Notes: a model not told the origin generated them from the letters alone. A DNA stretch of 64,000 nucleotides from Dromiciops gliroides (GCF_019393635.1 NC_057861.1:76577327-76641326); one strand, 5' to 3'; shown: positions 43,600-55,554, numbered from the stretch's first letter. A program made the numbers and translations.

Positions 43600-44062
43600 T
43601 TTATATCCTGCCTACTATTCAAAGCTTTCATAATCTGGTGCTTACCAGCCTTTCCAGCTTTCTCATATTATTGCCTTCTGCACTGTGAACCACCTGAGCT
43701 TTTCTTAACTTCTTGCACATGCCTTGCATTTTTCTGTCTCTAATTTCTTCCTCACACTATTTCCTTAGGCCCACAGTGTCTTTCTTTCCAATCTCCCTTT
43801 TCCACCTCCCCTTCATGCTACTTATCCTTTAAAGCACATCTCATTTGCAGCCTTCTCCATCAAGACTTCCCTGAACCCATTGCTAATTGGGTTACCATAG
43901 GTCTTTTTTTTCCTTAACTTTTCTAGTGTATTTGTGTAATATGTATTATAGTTATCCTTCCAGTAGACTGTATGGTCCATGAAGGCAAGGGACCATATCT
44001 TATCTAAACTTATTGTCTTTAGCGTAGTGCTTTGTACCCAGGTGTTTATTGAATGAATGACT
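43600..44062 (+). repeat. LINE-2 3' region
   Basis: Sense L2: TTCAAAGCTTTCATAATCTGG, CATGCTACTTATCCTTTAAAG, CCATCAAGACTTCCCTGAAC, GTAGACTGTATGGTCCATGAAG, GTTTATTGAATGAATGA. Confidence 0.75.
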
Positions 44063-44394
44063 TGGAAGGAACCTCAGAGGTTAGTTCATCTAGTTTTCCA
44101 AGAAATGTTTACTAAGTATTACATTGCATATGAGGTATTGTGTGAGATACAGGATTCTCTTAAGACATGTTCTCTGGAGGAGTTTGATTTTTTGCAGGGG
44201 AGGTGGTGGTGGTGGTGGGATTTTTACACGATACAGTCTGATCACTCTCTTTTTTTCTTTTTAAAAAATCTTATTTTTATTTTCAGTTCCTTGAAGAGTT
44301 TATAATATAGTAGGAGAGATAAAGATTCATACACAAATATCTATAAGGCAGAATATAATAATTTTTTTTGTAACAGCTTTCACTTATGTCTTGC

Positions 44395-44890
44395 ATGATC
44401 AAAGACTTCTGTTTAAAACTCTTCAGTGGCCTTCCCAGTAAAGTTTGAACTTCTCTACCTGGCATTCAAAGTCATCCACAAATTGGCACCATTTTGCCTT
44501 TCCTGATGCATCTAAAATTACTCCCTTCTATATATTTATGCTCCAGGAAAACTAGACTAATTTCTGCCCCTCGAACAGGCATTGTTCTCTTGCATCCATG
44601 ATTTTGTTAAAGCTGTTTTCCTATGTGTGAAATGATCTCCTTTGTCTTTTGAATTTCTATACATCCCTTCCATGACTTCCCTGTTCTTCCTAGTTAGTAA
44701 TGACTACCCTCTTAATACCTCCAGTAACATGTTTTATAACTCCAATTTAGGAAACATAGGGTATGTTTATATGTTCTGTCTCTGTTAACAGTAAGTTCCA
44801 TTAGATGGACTGCTTCATCTGCGCTTGTATCTGCTGTAGTGACTCAGAGAGTGCTTTACACATAGTAGGTGCCTAATGAATGTCTTTTTC
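44395..44890 (+). repeat. LINE-2 3' region
   Basis: Sense L2: AAACTCTTCAGTGGCCTTCC, TTCAAAGTCATCCACAAATTG, CCATGACTTCCCTGTTCTTCC, GTGCTTTACACATAGTAGGTG, CCTAATGAATG. Confidence 0.75.
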
Positions 44891-44999
44891 AGTAAATGCA
44901 CAAATGATGATGTGGAGGCAGAGGTGATGGCAGGAGCAAAGGATTGGAGACAGGAAAACAATATATTTTTCTGAAAGATTTGAACAACTTGATATAATT

Positions 45000-45345
45000 G
45001 ATGGTTATGTAGAATGTTGAAGTTTGCAAAGTGCTTCATGTACTTTGTAATCTGAGAGTCAGTTCTACAGGTACCTCATTTTAAAGATGAGGGCACTGAG
45101 ACTCAGAGAAGTCAAGTGATTTGTTCATGGCCACACAGGGAACAAATATCTGAGGCAGCACAAGGTAGAAAAAGTAAGTTGAGGCCAGATTTCAGATGTC
45201 CTTGAATGTTGGGTTAAAGAGTTTGAACTTTTTATTCAGTAGGAACTGGAGGACAATCGAAGATTTTTGAACAGGTTAGACATTATCTACAAGATGGATT
45301 GGAGTAGGGAGAGATGAGCTAGGAAAATTGGTTGAGAGGTAAGGT
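45000..45345 (-). repeat. MIR and the old dispersed repeat
   Basis: 45010-45150: antisense MIR (CTCATTTTAAAGATGAGGGC, TGGCCACACAGG). 45170-45345: a further piece of the family at 26405 (AAGAGTTTGAACTTTTTATTC, ACATTATCTACAAGATGGATT). Confidence 0.55.
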
Positions 45346-45560
45346 GATGTAGTAGTGAGTGGGCTTGGGCTTGGAATCTAGGGACTTGTCTCCAGCACTG
45401 GCTGTGAACATGGACCTCTTTGATTGTCTGTTTTCTCATTATGTAACAGGAATAATACCTGTACTGCTCATATCTCATTGGATTATTGTGAGAATCAGAT
45501 TAAAATATATGGAAAGTTCCTTATACACCTCAAGATATTATAAATGTCAGATATTAGTAT
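45345..45560 (+). repeat. MIR/THER-type SINE, diverged
   Basis: Sense: GTAGTGAGTGGGCTTGGGC, TTCTCATTATGTAACAGG, TCATTGGATTATTGTGAGAA, ATTATAAATGTCAGATATTAG. Confidence 0.5.
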
Positions 45561-46345
45561 TGGTTAATAGTCTGGGTAAGAAATAACTAGAGCCTAATAA
45601 GAATGAGAATGGGATTTAAAGAGCATGCTTATTGGATCCTCAATATGTCAGGGATTCAGATGTGATATAATGTGCTCATGAAGTTTAGTTTTAAGGCATC
45701 AAAATCTGTCTTACCCGCTGGCATCAGATTAATTGCATTAATTAAATAATTAATTAATTGCATTTGGGGGGGTCCTGTGCATTTTGAGAGTGAATCTGTT
45801 TTGAAAAAAAATGTTTCTTATAGGAGGTTTTATGTATATTAAACCCAATAACCATTTTTGGCTTTTAATTTGGTTCAGAGTTTAATGTCATTCTAATGCC
45901 ATATTCCTAGCCATAGGTCAGGTAATCACTGAAGAATGCACTACCTAAGCAGGGTTCATTGATGGCTGTTAGCTCAGTCTGACTAATGAAAATCTTTGAC
46001 AATATACCAAGTTATAGCAGCAGTTCCTTGAATCACTTTCTTGTTGCCTTGTGTGTTTCTACCTATGTCATTTAGTGGTTCCTAGGAGATTGTCTCCAAA
46101 GTGATGTGAAAGATTCTCAGGGGATCCAAAGCTTATTCTGACAGCAGATTCCAAGTTCCTGTTGTATCCTTAAGTACAGCTGCATGATATAAGTGGAATA
46201 CATGTAACTCATCATCTAGCCCTGCTTATTTTACCATAGGGAGTGAAAACGTCATTTTCTGAGATGCTTGATCATCTTGTATTACAATACTTAGAAGCAT
46301 TAGCAAAAATGACAGCTGTGTAGTTCATTGTAGCTTATGCACTAG
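45560..46345. other. No feature recognised
   Basis: Only a short ATTAATTAAATAATTAATTA tract at 45735-45765 stands out. Confidence 0.4.
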
Positions 46346-46358
46346 CATTTCTTTGTTG

Positions 46359-46506
46359 TTGTTTTTTTTTAAGTGAGGCAATTGGGGTTAAGTGACTTGC
46401 CCAGGGTCACACAGCTAGTAAGTGTTAAGTGTCTGAGGCCGGATTTGAACTCAGGTACTCCTGACTCCAGGGCCGGCGTTCTATCCACTGTGCCACCTAG
46501 CTGCCC
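46359..46506 (-). repeat. WSINE1-like CORE-SINE with TSD
   Basis: Reverse full-length copy flanked by CATTTCTTTGTT (46347 and 46507). Confidence 0.95.
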
Positions 46507-46687
46507 CATTTCTTTGTTTTTTAATTTACCTACCTCTCTTACAGAGAATGAGGGGGTTATAGAAATTCTATGAATTGGATAAGACCCTCTAAATTAATCA
46601 GTATGTGCCTTAGTACTTGGTGACTTCAGTGGGCATGGGGAAGACAGTGAATAATATGCTGGAAAACACAGTTTTAAAAACTGTAAA

Positions 46688-46835
46688 GGGGCAGCTAGGT
46701 GGCGCAGTGGATAGAGCACCAGCCCTGGAGTCAAGAGGACCTGAGTTCAAATCTGGCCTCAAGACACTTAACACTTACTAGCTGTGTGACCCTAGGCAAG
46801 TCACTTAACCCCAATTGCCTCACCAAAACAAAACA
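46688..46835 (+). repeat. WSINE1-like CORE-SINE with TSD
   Basis: Forward full-length copy flanked by AAAACTGTAAA (46677-46687 and 46836-46846). Confidence 0.95.
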
Positions 46836-46963
46836 AAACTGTAAAGAAAGATTTGTCCCAGTTGTGGACTGCGCAGAAGCTTCAAACTTATATATCATGG
46901 CTACTTTCTTCAAGAAGCTGAGAGGCACTGTTGAACATCAAATAACATTACAAAAATGAAATT

Positions 46964-47290
46964 TCGACTCAAGATGGAAAATGTTCTCCGCATCCAGAAA
47001 AAAGAACTGTGGATTCTGAATGCAGATTGAACCATACTGTTTGTACTTTTTGTTTTTTCTTTTTTGAGGTTTTTCCCTTTTGTTCTGATTCTTCTTTCAC
47101 AGCATGACTAATGCAGAAATATGTTTAATGTGATTGTATATATATAACCTATATCAGATTGCTTTCTGTCTTGGGGAGGAGGGGGGAAGGCAGGGTGGGA
47201 GAAAATTTTGGAACTAAAAATCTTATGAAAATAAATGTTGAAAACTATTTTTATATGTAACTGGAAAATAATAAAATACTTTAATGATTA
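46964..47290 (+). mobile_element. 5'-truncated LINE-1 3' end with TSD
   Basis: Sense L1 3' UTR: ATGGAAAATGTTCTCCGCATC, GTTTTTCCCTTTTGTTCTGA, CAGCATGACTAATGCAG, then the G-rich tract GGGGAGGAGGGGGGAAGG (47174 on). AAAAATGAAATT flanks both ends (46952-46963 and 47291-47302). Confidence 0.85.
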
Positions 47291-47609
47291 AAAAATGAAA
47301 TTGCTTTTGACAGGAAATGACTTATTACTGATGTGGGGTTCTCAGCAGCCTTTCTACAGTTGGACTGTCAATTTGTCAAAACAAAAATCAAAGTCAATAC
47401 AAAATTAGAAAAGAACAAAAATAAGAAGAAAAGGAGTATAATTAAGGAAATTATAATCAGGTTTCTTTTTTTAATGTTCTATTATATTTTTATTTATTTA
47501 AAAAATAATCTAATATATTTTAATCTGGTTTTGGAAGCACACTGTAAGAATTCAGGGTTGAATGTTGCTCTCAGCTGTATGTTTGATACCTCTGGGATCA
47601 ATGTTCTCC

Positions 47610-47935
47610 TTTTAACATTAACTTGAAAAATTTTTGAGTTCCAAATTTTTCTCCCCCCCTCCCCCCAGCTTATTCAAAAGGCAAGCAATTTCATACAGGT
47701 TATACATGTGCAGTCATACAAAATATATTTCCACATTAGTCATGTTGTGGAAAAAAAGTAAAAAAAGGAAACCAACAAGAAAAATAAAGTAAAAAGAAAA
47801 AGTATGTATGCTTCAATCTGCATTTAGACTCTGAAGGTGGATAGCATTTTTCATTGAGTCCTTCAGAATTGACTTAAATCATTACATTGCTGAGAAGAGC
47901 TAAGTCATCCACAGTTGATCATTGTTCAGTCTGAT
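47610..47935 (-). mobile_element. LINE-1 3' UTR, antisense
   Basis: CCCCCCCTCCCCCCAGC, AGGTTATACATGTGCAGTC, TTAGTCATGTTGTGG, CTTCAATCTGCATTTAGAC, GGTGGATAGCATTTTTC. Confidence 0.8.
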
Positions 47936-48189
47936 ATAATCTGATATAATCTGATTTCTAAGCTGTTTATACTAAAAAGTGGGAAATGGATAAAAAAATA
48001 GACATAACCATATTATCACTGTTTCCTAAGTTGTACATTGACTTCCACAATGAGGGAAAGAAAAGTACCTGGAAAGCCATTTCAGCCAGAAAACACTTGA
48101 TCTTCTTGCTAAGCAGAGGGATGTGGCAGTCAGAGGGTATTAATACTGATTTAGAAATAAAGTTTTGTTTTTCCAGAAGGGGAACCACA

Positions 48190-48870
48190 AATGAATAATT
48201 CTAAATCACTAATCAGAAAAATGCTAATTAGAACAATTTGGGGGTTTTGTGTCACTCATTAAGTTGTCAAAGACTATTGGGAGGGAAAATAATCAGTTTT
48301 GGAGAAGCTGTAACAGCTGTGATTTGGTCTGGAAAACATTTGGAATTGTATGAGAAGTTACTAACCTATTCATGCCTTTTGTCTTAGTGATTCCATTGTT
48401 GGACAAAAATATACCAAAGGGGCAGATGATAAAGAAAAGTACTTTATTTAGCAACACTTTTTGTGGTAGGGAAAAACTAGAAACAGGACAGGTGCTGGTT
48501 GATAAAGAAAAAAAATTGTATATGAATGTCATGCAATATTGTTTAAAGGAGGTGACGTATGGGGGGAGTAGAGAGTGGCACTGGAAGACTTGTGAATAGT
48601 ACTGAGTGAGGAGAGCAGAACCAAGAGAACAGTGTATACAGTGATGATTTGTGATATAAATTATAAAAATAAAAAGTGTAATCCCAGTTCTGGAGAACTG
48701 ATAAGGAAACACATTTCTCCTGCTGGTAGTGAGGCAGGGACGAGAGGTTTGAAACATATTTGTTGACATTGTCAGATACAGTTGCCCTGTTGACTTTGCT
48801 CAGATTTTTGTTGTTGCTATGAGGAAGGGTACATTGTGTGTGTGTGTGTGTGTGTGTACACAGGTTTGTA
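48190..48870 (+). mobile_element. Old LINE-1 3' region
   Basis: Sense, diverged: AAATGCTAATTAGAAC, GGAGAAGCTGTAACAG, GAACCAAGAGAACAGTGTATAC and a (GT)n run at 48836-48858 (the complement of its ORF2 text appears at 61.4 kb). Confidence 0.55.
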
Positions 48871-48874
48871 TGCA

Positions 48875-49650
48875 AACGGTTTAAGGAGAAAGGACTAGTG
48901 TAAAAACAAAAGTCGACCCTAAAACTTTAGAATATTATTTGTAAGGTATTATATTGTCCCAGATTATCTAGGACATTTAAGGATGAAATGGGAAGGAAGA
49001 CAATGAAATAATGAAAAAGAACTGTGAATATTTCTTTAATAGTAATTTATATAGTGCTTCAGTGTTTGCAGTGTGCTTTACATATCTCCTTTGATCCTCA
49101 CAACAATGTAGGAAGGTAGATACTATAACCCCATTTTACAGATGAGGAAACTCAGGCACAAAGAAATTAAGTGACTTGCCAAAATGACAATTTTCTCCAT
49201 CTATGACAGTGTAACTACCACAATTGGATTCTAATATCACAGTTCCTGATGTATGCTACCTGAGGAGGTTATAAATGCATGGCAAAACATAAGAGCAACT
49301 GGATTTAGACTCAGTATACAAAGAGGTCAGGTCTGTAGGAGTCAATACAATTTTGAGGGATCCGTTCTTAAGGTAATCTGAAAGAGAAATAGATTCTTAA
49401 CATTCGCTAAAAAAAAGTGAGAAAATTAAGAATTTCTAGTCCATATTCTTACTTTCTCAACTGTACAGAATTTTTGTGAGAATTTACACACATATATAGA
49501 CATAAGTGTGTATTTACACACATACATATATACATACACATATATTTATATACAGACACATATGGAGAAAGGGATAGACTTGATGAAAGTATGAGAAGGG
49601 AACAGGTAGAGTTGCACAAACTTACCTGAAATGCTGTCCTTTAAGAAGTT
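48875..49650. repeat. MIR at 49035-49190; otherwise unresolved
   Basis: Antisense MIR (CCCCATTTTACAGATGAGGAA, AATTAAGTGACTTGCC). Alternating TACACACATATAT units at 49485-49560. Confidence 0.55.
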
Positions 49651-49660
49651 ATCCTTCTAG

Positions 49661-49806
49661 GGGGCAGCTAGGTGGTGCAGTGAATAGAGCACCAGCCCTA
49701 GATTCAGAAGGACCTGAGTTCAAATCTGACCTCAGACACTTGACACTAGCTGTGTGACCTTGGGCAAGTCACTTAACCCCAATTGCCTCACCAAAAAAAA
49801 AAAAAA
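49661..49806 (+). repeat. WSINE1-like CORE-SINE with TSD
   Basis: Forward full-length copy with A18-type tail, flanked by AAGAAGTTATCCTTCTAG (49643-49660 and 49807-49824). Confidence 0.95.
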
Positions 49807-49916
49807 AAGAAGTTATCCTTCTAGCAGCCTCAGGCAAAGATATTGACATAAAAGGATCTAGCCAAGCCAAACTCCCCTTAGAAATATCCTAGTGAAGATT
49901 TAAAAGAATACCTAAT

Positions 49917-50010
49917 AACAATAGCTAGCATTTATATATATATATATATATATAACAATAGCTAGCATTTATATATATATATATATATATCTCTATATAT
50001 ATATATCTTT
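49917..50010 (+). repeat. Two tandem copies of a 40-odd-base unit with (TA)n
   Basis: AACAATAGCTAGCATTTATATAT occurs twice, each followed by a TATATATA run, then CTCTATATATATATATC. The unit's first half is the start of an antisense MIR. Confidence 0.85.
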
Positions 50011-50027
50011 TAATATTCCCAAAGTGC

Positions 50028-50186
50028 GAGGCAGCTAGGTGACAGAGCACCGGCCCTGGAGTCAGGAGGACCTGAGTTCAAATCCAGCCTCAGACACTTA
50101 ACACTTACTAGCTGTGTGACCCTGGGCAAGTCACTTAACCCCAATTGCCTCACAAAACAAAACCAAACCAAAAACAAACAAACAAG
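50028..50186 (+). repeat. WSINE1-like CORE-SINE with TSD, inside MIR
   Basis: Forward copy with head GAGGCAGCTAGGTGAC and (CAAAACAAAACC)-type tail, flanked by ATTCCCAAAGTGC (50015-50027 and 50187-50199). The host MIR continues at 50190-50390 (TTTTATAGATGAGGAAACTGA). Confidence 0.95.
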
Positions 50187-50540
50187 ATTCCCAAAGTGCT
50201 TTACAAATATTTTGTTTGATTCTCAAAACAATCCTAGGAAGGTGGGTGCTGTTATTATCTTCATTTTATAGATGAGGAAACTGAGTCGAAAAGGTTGAAT
50301 GATTTACCCAGGGTTACACAACAGGATCTGAATGCAGGAGGTCTTGATTCCAAACCCAGTTCTATCCATTCTGCCACTTAATTGCTTTTATGAAATAGTA
50401 ATTCAGTAAAACTAAAGTAAAATATCAGGGAGTTCCTCTGTACACAGGAAGACAGTTGGAAGTATACTGGTGCTCTGATCAGGGGTGTACTGGGGGAGAA
50501 GGGCATCTGAAACCAGTTTAGTTTAAGAATAACCAGTTTA

Positions 50541-50688
50541 GGGGCAGCTAGGTGGCACAGTGGATAGAGCACCGGCCCTGGAGTCAGGAGTACCTGAGTT
50601 CAAATCCGGCCTCAGACGCTTAACACTTACTAGCTGTGTGACCCTGGGCAAGTCACTTAACCCCAATTGCCTCACTAAAAAAAAAAAA
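50541..50688 (+). repeat. WSINE1-like CORE-SINE with TSD
   Basis: Forward full-length copy flanked by AAGAATAACCAGTTTA (50525-50540 and 50689-50704). Very close to the family consensus, so among the youngest here. Confidence 0.95.
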
Positions 50689-51039
50689 AGAATAACCAGT
50701 TTAGTTTAAGAATAACAGAGCTTGAAGCCAACAGGAACTCAGTCCTACCCTGTTTGAGCCACAGGAGGGGACCAAGCCAGTTCCCATTAGATGACTGCCC
50801 AAAGAGACAAGCCAGTCACATGCATGCTGAGGCCCTCCAGGAAGCCTAAAGCCAATTTAATGTCTGATTGCCTCTAGATGGTAGGCTCTAGCTCTATCTC
50901 CAGATCCCTATCCTCTACCAGACATGAAGAAGCCAGAAAGGGGGACCTGGACTGAGTCACCTATCTCAGTGCAGTTTCAATGAGGTTCAGGATTCCAAAG
51001 TTCAGTACCAGAAAAGGCAGCAATCTTCCTGATAGGCCA

Positions 51040-51720
51040 TTTATGTTGCTAGGTGGCTAATCATAGGCCTGGTGTCCGGGAGAAGGGGACAGGCCCTATT
51101 TTGGGAGGATGGGGTTCTTGTACCAACCTTTGAGTTCTATATTCCCTAAGATGTGGTTTGAGAGGTAGGGGTGACTACCGAGACTGCTAGTCTTGGTCCT
51201 GGTCAATGACTGATGCTTTAGCACCACAAGACAGGATTGGCAAGAAAGGAAATGAAACAAGCAAGCAAACTTTATTAAGGAAATACTAGCAATATAAAGG
51301 AGACAGGGACGATATACACAGAGCAGGTCTTCTGGGGTTCCGGGTAGAATCATGTGACCTAAATTGCTAAAGTTGGGTGAGTTTTTATTGGATTCTTATT
51401 TGGGTTAGGCATTGGGGGAAAGGAGCAGGGAGCCTGGACCCTGTTCAGGTCAAGGTTCAGGAACTGTTACTGATTCATGCTAGGAGAATGACTTGGGAAC
51501 TTGTGGCTAGTTGACTTTCATACTCCCCTTGAACAGGAAAAGGTGCTTTCAGCCATTATAGCAGGTCTTATTTGAATAGGTAACCCAGGGGATTTGTATC
51601 TTCTCAGTGGCTTCTTTGTTTACCAGGGTGGGGAGGCTGCCAAAGTTCTTATACTGTCCCATTCAGAACTGTGGGAAATCAGTGACAGCAGCATCTAGAT
51701 TACAGCTAGAAAAAGAGTAG
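51040..51720 (-). mobile_element. Possible LTR-type element, antisense
   Basis: Antisense poly(A)-like CTTTATTAAGG at 51270. On the minus strand, AAGGGGAGTATGAAAGTC near 51515-51535 would fit a polypurine tract followed by an LTR start. No coding motifs; boundaries uncertain. Confidence 0.4.
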
Positions 51721-51789
51721 AGCCCAGCCACCCCATTCAAGAAGGTAGGTGGTAGAACTTGGCCTTGGCACAAAATCCAAAACCAGGAA

Positions 51790-52400
51790 TTGATACTGAA
51801 ACATGTAAATAAGAAAACTTCAAATGCATGAAGAGAAACCCAGAAAAATAGCCCCAGAACTGGAGAGCAGTTCTACCTTGAGTAGAAGTAGAACTTCAGA
51901 AAAGAAAAAGAATGACCTGGCTGAAAGGATGGGAAGAATGAAGCAAGAGATAGAAATGGAATTAGACGTTTTGAGGAAAAACAATGAGAATATACAGCTT
52001 AAAACAGAAGGTGGAAAACATGATTCAAATAGTAGACACGCTGAAGAAGAGAGTGGAACAAATAGAATTCAGTGAATAATTCAAAGGAACACAGACATAT
52101 TTGAACAAAATCAAAAGACTGAAAACTTAGAAGAATGTAAGAGGTATCTTATCAAAAAATAACTGATCTAGAAAACAGGACAAGGAGGAATATTTTAAGA
52201 ATCATTGAACTTTCTGAAAGACATGATTTTTTTTTTCAGGGCAATGGGGGTAAGTGACTTTCCCAGGGTCACACAGCTAGTAAGTGCCTAGTGTCTGAGG
52301 GCAGATTTGAACTCAGGTCCTCCTGAATCCAGGGCTGGTGCTTTATCCACTGCACCGCCTAGCTGCCCCCTGAAAGATATGATTAAGCAAAATCTTATAT
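51790..52400 (+). mobile_element. LINE-1 ORF1 remnant carrying a SINE
   Basis: The open frame 51824-52075 is charged and coiled-coil-like (RMGRMKQEIEMELDVLRKNN). Downstream, in broken frame, LENRTRRNILRIIELSE matches the L1 ORF1 pattern LENRxRRxNLRIxGLPE. A WSINE1-like copy at 52229-52369 splits the end. Confidence 0.7.
52229..52369 (-). repeat. WSINE1-like CORE-SINE with TSD
   Basis: Reverse copy flanked by CTGAAAGACATGATT and CTGAAAGATATGATT (52214-52228, 52370-52384). Confidence 0.95.
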
Positions 52401-53315
52401 ATCATATTTCAGTAAGTCTTATTGTTTGACCATAAATATAAGATCCCACTGTGCTTATTGTTTGACCATAAAAAAGTATTTGATTTGCTAGTGCAAAATG
52501 TCTTCCCCTTCTTACAGTACATTCTTTATTATCCAACTGGAGATAGTGGGAGGAGGTCATTTAACAAGCATGTCTATAGTATAGTGAAATGAACTAAAGA
52601 GTTGAAATTATGTTAAACCCTGTCACATACTGTGTGAATTAGACAAATTATCTCGTGACCTCATCTGTAAAGTAGATTCAAATAAATTACTTATCTCTAA
52701 GGTTCTTTTCAATCCTCTCATTCTCTGCACTTTGCCAGTAGAGTGACCATTAGTGTGATCTGACTCAGAATTGAATACAGTGGACTGGATTACCTTTGAA
52801 AAATTGTGCAGTGTTTTTAATTACCCCAAGTTTCTCTTAGAAACAAACATCCATCATTTAAATGTCAGTATTCTTCCATTGTGGCTATATATCTGCAAAT
52901 GAAGGAATACCACAATTTTTGTTAGCTTTAATCAGTCTTTTCAAAAAGGTATTCTTCAAACATAGGTGGTCTTGTAGCAGGAGTGATGGCCAGCATTTCT
53001 ATGCACACAGTGTCAAGAAATTTAGAGAAAGACCCCCAAAATATTGGTTGGATCCTTGTGGAAATGAAGCCCATGGACAAGTCAGGATCCATTGAAGTTT
53101 TTAAGTATCTTCAGAATGTGTCCACTATAATTTCTCTGTTAATTATCTAAAAGAAGATAAATGTGACCAGGTCTGGTTCTGGACCCTGCTGTGTCCCAGA
53201 AGTCTCTTTCCTTCACACATGGCACAGTGTGGCCCTAACCTGGTTTTCACCTTAGCTGTTAAAGTTTTAAGTTAGTCAATTTAAGAACCAGTAGAAAGCA
53301 ATACTTAAATCAATT
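52400..53315. other. No feature recognised
   Basis: Intron-like. TTATTGTTTGACCATAAA occurs twice close together near 52420 and 52458. The open frame 52862-53095 lacks splice support. Confidence 0.4.
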
Positions 53316-53329
53316 CTGGATGTAATCTT

Positions 53330-53487
53330 TTCTTTTCTTTTCTTTTTTTTGGTGAGGCAATTGGGGTTAAGTGACTTGTCCAGGGTCACACAGCTAGTAA
53401 GTGTTAAGTGTCTGAGGCTGGATTTGAACTCAGGTCCTCCTGAATCCAGGGCTGGTGCTCTATCCACTGTGCCATTTAGCTGCCCCT
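53330..53487 (-). repeat. WSINE1-like CORE-SINE with TSD
   Basis: Reverse full-length copy flanked by CTGGATGTAATCTT and CTAGATGTAATCTT. Confidence 0.95.
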
Positions 53488-53773
53488 CTAGATGTAATCT
53501 TGAAGACATTAGACCTTGATTTTTTTCACCTGGCCCAGGTAATGGATTAAGTAGAACAGCAGGGGAAGATGGTCCTTTCAGAGGACTTTTCCTCTTTGGC
53601 ATGAGTTCAGCCTGAATTTACCTTTTGCCTCTGTTCTTGTGAATGTCAGGGATAGTGTGACTAAAGATATTTGCTATATGTTATAGTGAAACGGAGTAAG
53701 TTACTCAGTTTCAAAAAGTTCTTATTGGTCATCATTATGTGAGATGCTAGTGATGTTTATAAAGAAATTTTAT

Positions 53774-53927
53774 AGGGGGCAACTAGGTGGCGCAGTGGAT
53801 AAAGCACCAGCCCTGGATTCAGGAGGACCTGAATCCAGCCTCAGATACTTGACACTTACTAGTTGTGTGACCCTGGGCAAGTCACTTAACTCTAATTGCC
53901 CTGCAAAAACCCCAAAAACAAATAACT
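53774..53927 (+). repeat. WSINE1-like CORE-SINE with TSD
   Basis: Forward copy flanked by AAAGAAATTTTAT (53761-53773 and 53928-53940). The B-box segment GAGTTCAAATC is deleted, leaving GACCTGAATCCAGCC. Confidence 0.95.
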
Positions 53928-54454
53928 AAAGAAATTTTATGCAAGCTTTGTGAGCTTTTGATCAAGCCTGAATTTGTCTCTGCTTTTGAGTTCCTCCTTA
54001 TGTTGGTACACTCGAATCCACCAAACTTCTTTCTCTTTGTTCTCTTTACAAGCTTTGTACTTCAGCCAGTCTGGTTTTGTGGATTGTTCTTTTTTGTTTG
54101 TTAATTTTTCATTATGTTTTATCTGTGCTTTTCCCCTCCTTTCTATAAAGCTAAATCTAATGCTTCCTTAGAGATCTAGTTGGACTCTCTTAATTTTTTG
54201 GAAGCATTTTCTGATCAGTCCTTTACACACAAGTCTTCTTATTTTTTATTTCTCTAACCCTGACCAATACAGGCACTATCGTACCATCAAACACTTGTTT
54301 CTAGTTATCTGATCATTTCATGTACATGTGTCAAAGTATGGGTGTCTTGCTACTATAGTGAGGTCAGATTTTCAAATATCTCTAAGCTGACCCTTCAAGA
54401 TGCTTTTTGACTCTCTGTCTCTGTCTCTGTCTCTCTCCATATATATGTATATAT

Positions 54455-54710
54455 AGCTGATGCTGCATTGGATGTATACTGGGGTCTAGAGTCAGGAAAT
54501 TCTGATTTGCTCTCAGGCACTTACTACCTGCATGACTTTGGGCAAGTCACTTAATCCCTATTTTCCTCAGTTTCTCCCATTGTAAAATGGGGATAATTTT
54601 ACACCTATCTTGCAGGATTGTTGTGATGATCAAATGAGATATTTGTAAAACTACTTAGTGCTTGGCACATAGTAGGTACTATATGAATGCTTATTTCTTT
54701 TCTTTCCATT
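54455..54710 (+). repeat. MIR/THER-type SINE
   Basis: Sense: GCATGACTTTGGGCAAGTCAC, CAGTTTCTCCCATTGTAAAAT, GCTTGGCACATAGTAGG. 53940-54450 before it holds only weak L2-like text. Confidence 0.7.
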
Positions 54711-54744
54711 TCCATTCCCCTTCCCTATAAATAGCCCTCCTTTT

Positions 54745-54900
54745 GCATTCAGGCATTAATCACCAAACATTTATTAAATACCCTCTGCTAGGCAGTGTGC
54801 TAAATGCTAGGAATATAAAAGACAAGTAAAATGGTCCTTGCCCTTAAGAAACTTACATTCTAGTGGAAGGGGGCAACATGTACACATATGAGTATATACA
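54745..54900 (-). repeat. LINE-2 3' end
   Basis: Antisense L2: AACATTTATTAAATACCC, CTGCTAGGCAGTGTGC, AAGAAACTTACATTCTAGTGG. Confidence 0.7.
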
Positions 54901-55033
54901 GAATATATTAATGATTAATAGAGGTAGTTTTGGTGGAGAGAGCATTACTAGAGGCTGTATTGTCATCAAAGTCTATCTGTATGAGCTTCCTCTAGCCTTA
55001 GAAAATACTATAGAGGTTTTTGTAAATACAAAT

Positions 55034-55545
55034 TGGGCAACTAGGTGGCACAGTGAATAGAGCACTGGCCCTGAAGTTGGGAAGACCCGGGTTCAAATAT
55101 CACCTCAGACGTTTACCAGCTGTGTGGCCCTGGGCAAGTTACAACCCTAAATTGCTTTAAACCATCCAGGGCCATATCCAGTCATCCTGGTGTATATCTT
55201 GCCCCTGGACTCAGATGACTCTGGGAGGAGAGAGTGATTTGGTGACCTTGCACAGTCCTTCCGTCACTTAAATCCAATTCAGTGGAAGTCATGACATCAC
55301 CCCGATGTCATGGTCCTCTTCGAGAATAAAGAACAGAGGACAGCTAGGTGGCACAGTGGATAAAGCACCAACCCTGGATTCAGGAGGATGTGAGTTCAAA
55401 TCAGGCCCCATACACTTGACACTTACTAGCTGTGTGACCCTGGGCAAGTCACTTAACCCTCATTGCCCCACAAAAATAACAAAACAAAGATATCAATTTA
55501 AAAAAAGAGAGAATAAAGGACAAACAACAACAACAAATACAGATG
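55034..55545 (+). repeat. Long marsupial SINE (WALLSI/MAR-like), split by a WSINE1-like copy
   Basis: tRNA-like head GGGCAACTAGGTGGCACAG, B box GGTTCAAATATC, then a long distinct body (CATCCAGGGCCATATCCAG, ACTCAGATGACTCTGGGAGG, TGACATCACCCCGATGTCATGG) and tail GGACAAACAACAACAACAA after 55522. Confidence 0.8.
55336..55508 (+). repeat. WSINE1-like CORE-SINE with TSD, inside the long SINE
   Basis: Forward copy flanked by GAGAATAAAGAACA (55322) and GAGAATAAAGGACA (55509), which are host-SINE tail sequence. Confidence 0.9.
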
Positions 55546-55554
55546 AACTGCCAA

